27,607 bases of DNA from a virus: positions 1 through 27,607 of IMG/VR virus record IMGVR_UViG_3300046006_003605, one strand, 5' to 3'. The position numbers were made by a program, and so were the translations under genes. Under the pieces are notes generated by a model. It was not told the origin of the DNA, ran no database searches, and saw only the letters and a list, made by a program, of their open reading frames with translations. Numbering within the stretch: position 1 is the stretch's first letter; every line of letters starts with the position of its first letter. This document shows, piece after piece, positions 15,735-23,505 of the stretch.

Positions 15735-16701
15735 AATTGTATTCTTTAATCATTACCATAGAGGCGATTTGTTGACGCATAAAGAATATGTTCGTCAATT
15801 AAAACGAGAATTGCCTGATTTAGAATTTGAGTATATGCATTTTAATCATTCTAAATTAACTAGGGATTTAGATATTCCGAAGGTAGGACAACCTACCGAT
15901 TTAGATGCAAAGACTCCGTTCTATCAGGAAGAAGATACTCTGTATATTAATACTTGGATAGGATGTTTCTGGGATATATTCTGTGAGCATGGCGGAATTA
16001 ATATGGATTCGCTTTGGCATCAATGGCAGAAAATTTTTGAAACCATTAATGCGGCATTTAGTGTGGAGTTAAAACTAAACACAGAAAAAGAATTTTATTT
16101 GCCATCTATAGATTTTAGTAGATTTGACACTACTACTATTGATGAGTATTTAAGTGAATCTATTGGTATTAAGAAAATTCTAATCTGCAATGGTGCGCCA
16201 CAATCAGGACAATCATTCTCATATAATATGTCTGATTTTATTCATAGCACTGCTAAAGAAAATTCTGACGTACATTTTATTTGTACTTCAAAATTTGATA
16301 CTGAAGAAACAAATATTCTATTTACTGATGATATCATTAAAGACACAGAACTCGAAGATGAAAAACGTGCACCATGGGAAGATAAAGGATTTTGCGACCT
16401 TCAAGAAATTTCATATTTGAGCGAACACGTAGATGGTATTGTTGGTAAGAATTCTGGTCCTTTTGTATTTTGCGAAACAAAAACAAATTATATGAATTCA
16501 ACCAAGAAGTTTTTATCGTATAATGTTAGTTGGGGAGAAGCATTCCATACCGGTGCGAAAAAACCAACAGAAACAATGTCGAATAATATGAATCTTAAAT
16601 GCGATTATAAAATTGTTCCTATTTCAGATATTCATAATTTAACAGATGCTGATGCAACTAATATTAAAAACTCTTTAAACGAACTAGCGAATAGCCTATG
16701 A
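15727..16701 (+). CDS. Putative glycosyltransferase-like protein of unknown family
   Basis: 324 aa, not firmly recognised. The first strand MAKIVFFNHYHRGDLLTHKEYVRQL looks like the start of a GT-B domain of GT9-like proteins, which often begin with a short strand and a G-D pair before an acceptor-binding helix. The second half has ILICNGAPQSGQSFSYNMSDFI and then ISYLSEHVDGIVGKNSGPFVFCET, where NSGP-type loops contact the nucleotide sugar in GT9-like folds. Trp- and Phe-rich segments (INTWIGCFWDIFCEHGG) are unusual. It overlaps the small helical gene by 8 nt and the GT10 gene by 4 nt. The genomic setting makes a sugar-transfer role likely, but this is inference. Confidence 0.6.
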   Translation: MAKIVFFNHYHRGDLLTHKEYVRQLKRELPDLEFEYMHFNHSKLTRDLDIPKVGQPTDLDAKTPFYQEEDTLYINTWIGCFWDIFCEHGGINMDSLWHQWQKIFETINAAFSVELKLNTEKEFYLPSIDFSRFDTTTIDEYLSESIGIKKILICNGAPQSGQSFSYNMSDFIHSTAKENSDVHFICTSKFDTEETNILFTDDIIKDTELEDEKRAPWEDKGFCDLQEISYLSEHVDGIVGKNSGPFVFCETKTNYMNSTKKFLSYNVSWGEAFHTGAKKPTETMSNNMNLKCDYKIVPISDIHNLTDADATNIKNSLNELANSL

Positions 16702-17576
16702 AAAAATTAAAATTGGGTTTTACCGATACACATGAACATTTATCTACATTCTTTGCTAGTCTGTTAGCTAATAGATTTGATGTAGAAATTGATAACGAAA
16801 ATCCCGATTATTTAATTTTTGGCGATGATAATTTCGGAACAAACAATACTAAATTCGATAAGAAGGATGTAGTTAAGATTTTCTATACTGGAGAAAATCG
16901 TCGTCCAGAGGATTATGATTGTCATTATGCAATATCCTTCGATCACAATTACAGCAATTGGCATTATCGTTTACCGTTATTTGTAATCTATATGTGGTCG
17001 TTAGATCAAATTCATAATACTGGTTATGACTATTATCACATTCTTCAGGATAATCTACCTAAGGAAAAAACAGATTTTTGTTCTTTTGTTGTAGGAAATC
17101 CTAAATGCGAAATACGTAATGACTTCTTTCGACGTTTAGGTAAGTACAAAAAAGTTGACAGTGGCGGCACACTATATAATAACATTAATGCTAGTCTTGA
17201 CGGGGAACAAGCAAAGATTGATTTTCTATCCTCAAGAAAATTTAATATTTGTTTTGAGTCGAGTGCGAATCCGGGTTATGTGACAGAGAAAATTCTACAT
17301 GCATATTATGCAAAGACTATCCCTATTTACTGGGGTAGCCCAACAATAACTGCAGATTTTAATCCGCTATCCTTTATCAATGTAAATAATTTCTATGATT
17401 TAGATGCAGTAGTAGATTATGTTAAGATGATTGATAACGACGATGACCTATATAATAGAATCCTAGCAGCAAGTCCTTTTGCTGGAAATATACCTAGAGA
17501 TTATGTTATGCTAAATAATTTCTTAAATTGGTTTGAATCGGTAGTTTATAATAAAATTGACATGAGAGAAGAATGA
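16698..17576 (+). CDS. Alpha-1,3/1,4-fucosyltransferase (GT10)
   Basis: 292 aa. GT10 enzymes move L-fucose from GDP-fucose to GlcNAc or glucose units. The family signature is complete: IFYTGENRRPEDYDCHYAISFD at about residues 61-82 (the conserved start of the donor domain is IFYTGEN), FCSFVVGNPKCEIRNDFF at 127-144, and FESSANPGYVTEK (186-198) followed by IPIYWGSP (208-215), which form the GDP-fucose pocket. Length is at the short end for bacterial GT10. Signal peptide and membrane segments are absent, so it acts in the cytoplasm. The start overlaps the preceding stop by 4 nt and the stop overlaps the next start by 4 nt. A GDP-colitose donor is possible given the ColD-type gene nearby. Confidence 0.9.
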   Translation: MKKLKLGFTDTHEHLSTFFASLLANRFDVEIDNENPDYLIFGDDNFGTNNTKFDKKDVVKIFYTGENRRPEDYDCHYAISFDHNYSNWHYRLPLFVIYMWSLDQIHNTGYDYYHILQDNLPKEKTDFCSFVVGNPKCEIRNDFFRRLGKYKKVDSGGTLYNNINASLDGEQAKIDFLSSRKFNICFESSANPGYVTEKILHAYYAKTIPIYWGSPTITADFNPLSFINVNNFYDLDAVVDYVKMIDNDDDLYNRILAASPFAGNIPRDYVMLNNFLNWFESVVYNKIDMREE

Positions 17577-18292
17577 AAATACAAACCTTCATTTTTAATT
17601 GGGTAGGCCAATACGACAATACGTATAACAAAGAACTACAATTAAAAGATTTCAATCCTGTTATTATTAACAGCGACGAAATCTACAACGATATTCCTGA
17701 ATGGCATCACATTGGGAATGATGCTTATTTTGGTGCGCAATTTGCCAAAGCAGTTGAATTATTTTTAGAGACCGACAATGAAGTATTATTTCATATACAA
17801 GGTGATGCATCATATAATGACTGGCCTAAACTATATGACGATGCAAACAAATATTTTGAGATGTCAGATTGGGGCATTTATGCACCTAATGTAGATTATA
17901 CATGGTATGACTCTAGCAGAACAGATATTAATAGTTTATATTTTCCGATTGACGGATTAAAAATTGTAGCAAACACAGATTGCACTTGTTGGTTCATCCA
18001 TAGAGATATTTTAAAACTCTACAAAGAACGTAATCTAAATCTTGAACAATATAAGATGGGTTGGTCTTGGGATATTATATTACCTAGCCTATGTTTTATT
18101 AATCAGCGACCTGTAATACGAGACTACAATCATACAATTCAGCATCCGCTAGGTACAGGATATGATACTAACCAAGCAGAAAAAGAAATGCAACAGTTAT
18201 ATGATACTTTGCCCGAGGATCTTCAAGAAGCGTTTCGATACATCAAAGGTGATCGGGAAAATTTAACCAAATATTATCAGACGCCGGCATGA
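17573..18292 (+). CDS. Putative GT-A glycosyltransferase-like protein
   Basis: 239 aa. The sequence reads like a GT-A domain without a clear CAZy family. The first strand IQTFIFNWVGQYDNTYNKELQL is followed by NEVLFHIQGDASYNDWPKL at about residues 73-91, where QGDA takes the place of the metal-binding DxD motif. Further on come WGIYAPNVDYTWYDS and a CTCWFIHRDIL block, and GWSWDIILPSLCFINQ near 163-178 fits the acceptor-side helix with an acidic residue. The protein is soluble. Its start and stop each overlap neighbouring genes by 4 nt, showing tight coupling in the island. Sugar transfer is inferred from fold pattern and context. Confidence 0.6.
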   Translation: MKIQTFIFNWVGQYDNTYNKELQLKDFNPVIINSDEIYNDIPEWHHIGNDAYFGAQFAKAVELFLETDNEVLFHIQGDASYNDWPKLYDDANKYFEMSDWGIYAPNVDYTWYDSSRTDINSLYFPIDGLKIVANTDCTCWFIHRDILKLYKERNLNLEQYKMGWSWDIILPSLCFINQRPVIRDYNHTIQHPLGTGYDTNQAEKEMQQLYDTLPEDLQEAFRYIKGDRENLTKYYQTPA

Positions 18293-18924
18293 AAAAAATT
18301 ATAGCGTTTAGTCTTTGGGGTAATAATCCTAAATATTGTGCCGGAGCAATACGCAATGCACAATTAGCTAAAACAATTTTTCCAGAATGGATATGTATTT
18401 TTTATTATAATGATACCGTACCTTCAACCTACATTAAAATTTTAAACGAATTTAATAATGTAGAATTAGTACGAATTGCCGATGGATCATTTGGAGCATT
18501 TTGGCGATTTTTTGATATGCTCGAAGATACAATTGTTATATCTAGAGATTGTGATTCTCGGTTATCGGAAAGAGAAAAACGCATTGTAGATGATTGGTTA
18601 CTTAGTAAAGAAAAAATGTGCGTAATACGAGATCATATTAATCACTACGAGTTTCCAATGCTGGCAGGTATGTGGGGTATTAAAAATGGACTTCATATAA
18701 ATTTGCATAAACCTATGGAACAATATTGGTATACGCATTCTTATTTGGTGGATCAATTTTATTTGCGAGATGTTGTATGGCCGGTGTTAAAAGATAATTG
18801 TAAAATTTATGGTATCAAGGAAACTGCTTGGATGCGAGAAACATATGAAAGTATTGGTATGGACTTTATTGGTCAAACATATTCAGAAGATGAATCTCCA
18901 GTATATCCCGGCGCTTTAGTATAG
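18289..18924 (+). CDS. Putative GT-A glycosyltransferase-like protein with DCDS motif
   Basis: 211 aa. A first strand IIAFSLWGNNPKYCAGAIRNA is followed by the metal-binding-type motif ISRDCDSRLSEREK at about residues 84-97 (DCDS as DxD). FPEWICIFYYNDTVP and SFGAFWRFFDMLED lie between them. The segment VIRDHINHYEFPMLAGMWGIKNG near 122-144 and DQFYLRDVVWP further on look like the acceptor region of small GT-A enzymes seen in marine bacteria and phages. No signal peptide. The gene overlaps the preceding one by 4 nt and ends 7 nt before the next. The DCDS motif and layout make a transferase likely; donor and acceptor unknown. Confidence 0.65.
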   Translation: MKKIIAFSLWGNNPKYCAGAIRNAQLAKTIFPEWICIFYYNDTVPSTYIKILNEFNNVELVRIADGSFGAFWRFFDMLEDTIVISRDCDSRLSEREKRIVDDWLLSKEKMCVIRDHINHYEFPMLAGMWGIKNGLHINLHKPMEQYWYTHSYLVDQFYLRDVVWPVLKDNCKIYGIKETAWMRETYESIGMDFIGQTYSEDESPVYPGALV

Positions 18925-18931
18925 GGTTAAA

Positions 18932-19624
18932 ATGGGTATCGCATTATTACATCATACAGGGTTAGGTGACCATTTCATGTGCAATGGTCTTGTTCATCAA
19001 TTAGCTGATAAGTATGGGGAAGTGGATTTGTTCTGCAAAGAGCATTTGTATAAAACTATCAATCACTTATACATGGATTTTCCTAACATAAAAATTATCC
19101 CGATTAAAAATGATTCAGAAGATCCATATCGGTATGCCGCAAATACACAAAAAGATCTAGTACGTGTTGGGTTTGAGCATACCGATTTCAATAGATTTGA
19201 GGAATCTTTCTATGAACAAGTAGGATTAGATGTTGATGATGAATTTGCATACTTTCAATTTCCCTCGGATTTATCTGGATCAAAAAAATTATATGAGCAA
19301 GTTGTTGCGGCAAAGGGAAAAGATTATATTTTTGTGCATAATGTGAGCTCTTATAAAGCATTTGATTTAAAGATAGAATCAACCTTACCTAGATTTGTGG
19401 TTAATAAAACAGATACAGATGACGTATTAGATTATATTGATACTATCTGTAACGCCAAAGAAGTACATATAATAAACAGCGGGTTACATAATTTAGTTTT
19501 CCAATTACTATGCCATGGAAAAGTAAATTCTGATAACGTATTTTTTCATGATGCAAGAAAACCAAAAGACGGTGGAATTGCTATTAGAATTCCTAGTGAT
19601 GTAAAGGTTATACAATATGACTAA
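18932..19624 (+). CDS. Putative GT-B (GT9-like) glycosyltransferase
   Basis: 230 aa. The N-terminus ALLHHTGLGDHFMCNGLVHQLA with G-LGD and then VDLFCKEHLYKTINHLYMDFPNIKIIPI is the acceptor-domain start of GT9-like proteins. The C-terminal half has DYIFVHNVSSYKAFDLK, then a strand and helix around EVHIINSGLHNLVFQLLCHGKV, with NSGLHN taking the place of the donor-binding loop. It is shorter than full GT9 enzymes (about 320-350 aa), so the donor domain seems reduced. It overlaps the next gene by 8 nt. No membrane segment. Assignment rests on pattern and context. Confidence 0.6.
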   Translation: MGIALLHHTGLGDHFMCNGLVHQLADKYGEVDLFCKEHLYKTINHLYMDFPNIKIIPIKNDSEDPYRYAANTQKDLVRVGFEHTDFNRFEESFYEQVGLDVDDEFAYFQFPSDLSGSKKLYEQVVAAKGKDYIFVHNVSSYKAFDLKIESTLPRFVVNKTDTDDVLDYIDTICNAKEVHIINSGLHNLVFQLLCHGKVNSDNVFFHDARKPKDGGIAIRIPSDVKVIQYD

Positions 19625-20357
19625 ACGAGTTACAATAATTACACCTACAACCGGTACAGATTACTTAGAACAATGTTTGCAATCAGTTAAGAAACAAACA
19701 TATAAAAACATCAATCACTTCGTTGTTATAGATGGGCAACAGTATGCGGAAAAAGCAAACAAAATTTTAGCAATTAATCCGAACGAAGAAAGAACAGTTT
19801 TATGTCTTCCGGAAAATACTGGGGCGGATGGGTATAATGGGCATAGGATTTATGGTTCTATTCCTTATCTATGTAATACTGATTATATAATGTACTTAGA
19901 TGAAGATAATTGGATTGACTCATCTCACGTCCAAAGTTTAATTGATACAATAGATGAGGGCAATGATTGGGCCTTTTCTTTAAGGAAAATTTATGGTAGC
20001 AATGGTGATTTTATTTGTACTGATGATTGCGAAAATCTTGGGCTGTGGCCGACTTGCATCAACGAAGAAGAACTCTTTGTAGATGTTGGTGCGTATTTCT
20101 TACCTACCGCAATTGCTATTCAAATTTCTCCTTTATGGTATAGACGAGCAAGACATCCTGAGGAACAGCCAGAAGTCGATAGACTTATTATGCAAATTCT
20201 GATAGAATATAATTTTAAATATAACACCAACGGTAGATATACGTTAAATTATAGAGTAGGAAACAGGCAAGATTCGGTACAAAAGGAATTCTTTTTGTGG
20301 GGAAATGCTAAGATGGAGCAAAAATATGGAGATTATTATCCGTGGCGCAAGAAATAG
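19617..20357 (+). CDS. Glycosyltransferase family 2-like
   Basis: 246 aa, GT-A fold. The first strand VTIITPTTGTDYLEQCLQSV, with SVKKQTYKNINHFVVIDG (residues about 23-40), is the classic GT2 opening; LPENTGADGYNG is the loop that meets the nucleotide, and YIMYLDEDNWID near 90-101 contains the metal-binding DED motif. A C-terminal block EEQPEVDRLIMQILIEYN is a likely acceptor or base region. The gene closes the glycan island and its 3' end overlaps the GTG start of the DUF3310 gene by 16 nt, so it is translated together with the replication genes that follow. Family secure; sugar and acceptor unknown. Confidence 0.85.
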   Translation: MTKRVTIITPTTGTDYLEQCLQSVKKQTYKNINHFVVIDGQQYAEKANKILAINPNEERTVLCLPENTGADGYNGHRIYGSIPYLCNTDYIMYLDEDNWIDSSHVQSLIDTIDEGNDWAFSLRKIYGSNGDFICTDDCENLGLWPTCINEEELFVDVGAYFLPTAIAIQISPLWYRRARHPEEQPEVDRLIMQILIEYNFKYNTNGRYTLNYRVGNRQDSVQKEFFLWGNAKMEQKYGDYYPWRKK

Positions 20358-20629
20358 AATATAAGTTTAATGAGGGTGATCTGTTGAAAGATTTTCAGGC
20401 ATATGTTGATGCGACATACAATCAACACTACGCCCTAAACAAATATCAAGCAACAGAATTTATTATTGATAACGGACATGGCGTAGGATTTACTGCGGGC
20501 AATGTAATGAAATATGTCCAAAGGTACGGAAAAAAAGCAGGAAGGAATAGACAAGACTTGCTAAAGGTGTTACACTATGCATTGATGCTGTTATATGTGC
20601 ATGACATTGAAACTAAGGAGACTAAATAA
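20342..20629 (+). CDS. DUF3310-like protein (gp1.7 nucleotide-kinase family)
   Basis: 95 aa starting with GTG at 20342, chosen because GGAG lies at 20328-20331, 10 nt upstream. The second half GVGFTAGNVMKYVQRYGKKAGRNRQDLLKVLHYA matches the DUF3310 pattern (G-x-F-x-x-GN-x-x-KY-x-x-R, then DL-K-x-x-YA). In T7 the related gp1.7 is a nucleotide kinase. The family as a whole is common in phages and is usually found beside replication genes, as here. Activity of this short form is not shown by its sequence. It overlaps the GT2-like gene by 16 nt and gp45 by one base (TAATG). Confidence 0.8.
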   Translation: MAQEIEYKFNEGDLLKDFQAYVDATYNQHYALNKYQATEFIIDNGHGVGFTAGNVMKYVQRYGKKAGRNRQDLLKVLHYALMLLYVHDIETKETK

Positions 20630-21285
20630 TGCAAATAAGTAAAGAAACAATTGATATTCTAAAGAACTTCGCTTCTATTAATTCCAATCTAATGATTCGA
20701 AAAGGTAAAACGCTTTCGACTATTAGTACCGGTAAAAATATTTTTAGTAAGGCAGATGTAACTGAAGAATTTCCTCTCGAAGTAGCAATTTATGATTTGA
20801 ACTCATTGCTTGCGCTTTTAACTGTTATGGAAAATCAAGAAGTCAATTTTGGTGAAAAGAGTTTGACTATCTCTAAGGGCAATGGTAAATTTGAGTATTT
20901 CTATGCTAGCCCAAGCGTCATTGTTGCTGCACCAGAAAAGAGCATTGAGTTAGATTCGCATTACGAATTTACACTTTCCGCAGATGATGTACAGATGATT
21001 ATGAAGGCTGCTGCAATTACAGGCGCGCCAACTATCACAATTTCCGGCAAAGAAGGTAAAGTAACACTTAATATTGGCGATAAGAAAAACGACACAGCAA
21101 ATACGTATAAAAAATCAATCGGAGATAGTGAACATACTTTTGAATGCCATATGGCAGTTGAGAATTTTAAAATTATTCCCGACGCATATAATGTTACTAT
21201 CTCTAAAAAGAAAGCATTCCAATTTAAACATGCTACTAAAGCAATTGAATATTTTATTGCAATGGAACCCGACTCGGTAGTTTAA
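20629..21285 (+). CDS. 45: Sliding clamp (gp45)
   Basis: 218 aa DNA polymerase processivity clamp, a trimeric ring loaded by gp44/gp62. In T4 it also helps to activate late transcription. T4 gp45 is 228 aa. Clamp-like features are the first segment ISKETIDILKNFASINSNL, the central strand EFPLEVAIYDLNSLLALLTVM, SLTISKGNGKFEYFYASPSVI and SADDVQMIMKAAAITGAPTI at the start of the second domain. It ends in IEYFIAMEPDSVV, the usual end of the family. The start overlaps the DUF3310 stop (TAATG). The clamp loader genes follow as in T4-like phages, which makes the call firm. Confidence 0.93.
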   Translation: MQISKETIDILKNFASINSNLMIRKGKTLSTISTGKNIFSKADVTEEFPLEVAIYDLNSLLALLTVMENQEVNFGEKSLTISKGNGKFEYFYASPSVIVAAPEKSIELDSHYEFTLSADDVQMIMKAAAITGAPTITISGKEGKVTLNIGDKKNDTANTYKKSIGDSEHTFECHMAVENFKIIPDAYNVTISKKKAFQFKHATKAIEYFIAMEPDSVV

Positions 21286-21319
21286 TGTTGCTGTACGCCT
21301 ATTATAATATGGAGTTGTT

Positions 21320-22261
21320 ATGGATTATCGTGAAAATGAATTTCTTTGGGTTGAGAAATATCGCCCGAGGAAATTAGAAGATTGTATTCTTCCTGCTAGT
21401 CAGAAAACTATTTTTCTGGAAATGCTAGCAAAAGGAGAGATACAAAATATGTTATTATGCGGCGGCGCAGGCATGGGCAAAACGACAGTTGCCCGTGCTT
21501 TGTGCGAAGAGCTACAAACAGATTATATCATCATTAATGGATCAGAAGAATCGGGTATTGATGTTCTTCGTACAAAAATTAAACAATTTGCATCTACTGT
21601 TTCTTTTAGCGGTAAGCCAAAAGTTGTTATATTAGATGAAGCAGATTATTTAAATCCAAATTCTACACAACCTGCTCTCCGAGCATTTATGGAAGAATTT
21701 TCATCTAATTGTAGATTTATTCTTACTTGTAATTTTAAAAATAGAATCATTCCTCCTCTGCATTCTAGAGCAGCAGTCATTGAATTTAAATTACCGAAAG
21801 CAGATAAACCTAAAATTGCCTCAGCATTTTTTAAGCGAGTAAATGAAATTCTCAGCATTGAAAAAGTTGAGGCTGATGGCAAAGTTGTTGCAAAGGTAAT
21901 TGAAAAGCATTTTCCGGATTATCGCAGAGTTCTAAATGAACTTCAGCGTTATGGTGCATCTGGAAAAATTGATGAGGGTATCTTTGTAAGTTTAGGTGAG
22001 ACTAATCTTCAAGAGTTGATTGCATCTTTAAAAGATAAGGATTGGAAGAAGATGCGAACGTGGGTTGTTAATAATATCGACAATGATCCGCAAACTATTT
22101 TTAGAAAACTATATGATGTTTTATGCGATGAGGTTATACAAATACCTCAGTTAGTATTGCTGCTAGCAGATTATCAATATAAGTCCGCATTTTGTGCAGA
22201 CCAAGAAATTAATTTGGTAGCATGTTTAACTGAGATTATGGCAGCGGTAGAATTTAAATAA
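21320..22261 (+). CDS. 44: Clamp loader large subunit (gp44)
   Basis: 313 aa AAA+ ATPase. Four gp44 copies and one gp62 open and load the gp45 clamp. Motifs are WVEKYRPRKLEDCILP at residues 10-25, Walker A GGAGMGKTT at 49-57, Walker B VVILDEAD at about 96-103, sensor 1 ILTCNFKNRI near 135-144 and the SRAAVIEF arginine-finger region. T4 gp44 is 319 aa. GGAG at 21311-21314 precedes the ATG. The 34-nt gap after gp45 holds TATAAT at 21303-21308 without a matching -35 box. The stop overlaps the next start by one base. Confidence 0.95.
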   Translation: MDYRENEFLWVEKYRPRKLEDCILPASQKTIFLEMLAKGEIQNMLLCGGAGMGKTTVARALCEELQTDYIIINGSEESGIDVLRTKIKQFASTVSFSGKPKVVILDEADYLNPNSTQPALRAFMEEFSSNCRFILTCNFKNRIIPPLHSRAAVIEFKLPKADKPKIASAFFKRVNEILSIEKVEADGKVVAKVIEKHFPDYRRVLNELQRYGASGKIDEGIFVSLGETNLQELIASLKDKDWKKMRTWVVNNIDNDPQTIFRKLYDVLCDEVIQIPQLVLLLADYQYKSAFCADQEINLVACLTEIMAAVEFK

Positions 22262-22545
22262 TGATAAATCCCTTTGAAAATATATTCATTTGGATAAAAG
22301 AAGATTGGAAATCTCACCCTCTTCGTTTTAGTATTGAGCTACTTGCGTGGGCATTAAGTATCGGCTGTACTATGTGGATGGGGTATACTTTACCTAATCC
22401 TCCTTTCATATATCTTTATCCGTTGTTCATGATTCAATGTATGCTTTTTGCTTGGTCAGCTTGGACTAGGGGGTCAACAGGTATGATTGCAAATTACCTA
22501 TTGATAGTAACAATAGATGCAGTAGCATATGTGAGGATGTTATGA
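22261..22545 (+). CDS. Small membrane protein with three predicted helices
   Basis: 94 aa, function unknown. After an amphipathic start INPFENIFIWIKEDWKSHPLRF come three hydrophobic segments at about residues 25-42, 51-67 and 76-92. The loops contain the well-marked TLPNPPF and AWTRGSTGMIANY. The protein looks like a conserved family in marine T4-like phages, set between the two clamp-loader genes. Why a membrane protein sits there is unclear; tight coupling (1-nt overlap with gp44, 4-nt overlap with gp62) suggests that it is made at the same time as the replisome. Possible links to membrane anchoring of replication are speculation. Confidence 0.8.
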   Translation: MINPFENIFIWIKEDWKSHPLRFSIELLAWALSIGCTMWMGYTLPNPPFIYLYPLFMIQCMLFAWSAWTRGSTGMIANYLLIVTIDAVAYVRML

Positions 22546-22985
22546 GTTTATTCGGTAAGCCCGTTGAAAAAATTGAGGAAGTTCCGTATAAATCTCCCGC
22601 AATTTCTCCCTTTGATTTTATTAATTCTATACATCATTCTAAGCAAGATTTGATCGTAGATGAATGGTCCGAAAAACAATACAATCCCTTTATTATAAAC
22701 AAGGGATTATCATATGGACACGATACCGTTATACCCGCAAATGAGATGAATTCCCGCCCTCATTTGGATAAAATTCTTCAATTTCACTTTCTCATAAATA
22801 TTGTTAGACCTAGAAAAAGATTCAATAAATGGATAAAGGTCGATAAAATCGATGAATTGGAAGTAGTAAAAGAATACTATGGCTATAGCACAGAAAAAGC
22901 CAAACAAGTACTCCCCCTTCTAAATGAGTCGGTTCTTGATAAAATGAAGAAAAGCTTAACAAGGGGCGGTAAGAATGAGTACTGA
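22542..22985 (+). CDS. 62: Clamp loader small subunit (gp62)
   Basis: 147 aa partner of gp44 in the clamp loader. The pattern SPFDFINSIHHSKQDLIVDE at residues 21-40, then YNPFIINKGLSYGHDTVIPANEMN and RPRKRFNKWIKVDK, is the diagnostic series for T4-type gp62. The C-terminus YYGYSTEKAKQVLPLL is also typical. It is shorter than T4 gp62 (187 aa), as in marine relatives. It overlaps the membrane protein gene by 4 nt and the regA start by 11 nt. Gene order gp45-gp44-gp62-regA is that of T4, which supports the call. Confidence 0.9.
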   Translation: MSLFGKPVEKIEEVPYKSPAISPFDFINSIHHSKQDLIVDEWSEKQYNPFIINKGLSYGHDTVIPANEMNSRPHLDKILQFHFLINIVRPRKRFNKWIKVDKIDELEVVKEYYGYSTEKAKQVLPLLNESVLDKMKKSLTRGGKNEY

Positions 22986-23409
22986 CATCATTTCAATAAA
23001 TTTTCCGGGATACAATCCGTTAGAAGTAATTTTAACAGAGCCCGATGATTTTCTTAAGGTAAGAGAAACCTTAACTCGTATAGGAGTAGCTTCAAGAAAA
23101 GATAAAACACTATACCAATCATGCCACATATTGCATAAGCAAGGTAGATATTTCATTGTACATTTTAAAGAACTATTCGCATTAGATGGAAAAATTGCAG
23201 ATCTTTCTGAAAATGATTTACAACGACGAAATACCATTGCTAAATTGTTAGTGGATTGGGGATTAGTAGAAATTAATAATCCTCACAATTTTGTAAATTA
23301 CGCCCCTCTTTCTCAGATAAAAGTTATTTCGCATAAAGAGAAAGATGATTGGACACTAGAAACAAAGTATAACATTGGCAAGAAAAAGATGCCAATGGGA
23401 TATAAATAA
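22975..23409 (+). CDS. regA: Translational repressor RegA
   Basis: 144 aa RNA-binding repressor. RegA of T4 binds start regions of early mRNAs, including those of gp44, gp45 and its own, and lowers their translation. The core is almost T4-like: PDDFLKVRETLTRIGVASRK, then KTLYQSCHILHKQGRYFIVHFKEL (residues about 43-66) and RRNTIAKLLVDWGLVEI. T4 RegA is 122 aa; the extra length is N-terminal (TDIISINFPGYNPLE). The start at 22975 overlaps gp62 by 11 nt. In T4 the DNA polymerase gene gp43 follows regA; here it does not, and the next 333 nt hold pqqA and a GC-rich segment instead. Confidence 0.93.
   Translation: MSTDIISINFPGYNPLEVILTEPDDFLKVRETLTRIGVASRKDKTLYQSCHILHKQGRYFIVHFKELFALDGKIADLSENDLQRRNTIAKLLVDWGLVEINNPHNFVNYAPLSQIKVISHKEKDDWTLETKYNIGKKKMPMGYK
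23401..23408 (+). promoter_or_regulatory. Possible T4-type late promoter upstream of pqqA
   Basis: TATAAATA at 23401-23408 equals the T4 late promoter -10 element read by gp55. It overlaps the last codons of regA. A start near 23414 would give a leader of about 90 nt before the pqqA ATG, including an imperfect stem TTGAA/TTCAA with an inner TGC-TGCA-GCA hairpin (about 23431-23455). The motif is AT-only and could occur by chance; gp55 is not in the window. Confidence 0.3.
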
Positions 23410-23505
23410 TATATTACACATTGATCTCACGTTGAATCTTGCTGCAGCATCTTCAATAACCTGATCTTCATTAGCAGTACTTTTTATAAATATTAGGAGA
23501 ACAAT

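Noticed and set aside
21288-21308. MotA-box-like TTGCTGTA and TATAAT before gp44
   Set aside because: Only 7 nt separate them, less than the spacing of T4 middle promoters, and no -35 box fits at 16-18 nt.
23485-23492. A second TATAAATA late-promoter motif
   Set aside because: It would start transcription inside the pqqA ribosome-binding site, about 8 nt before the ATG.
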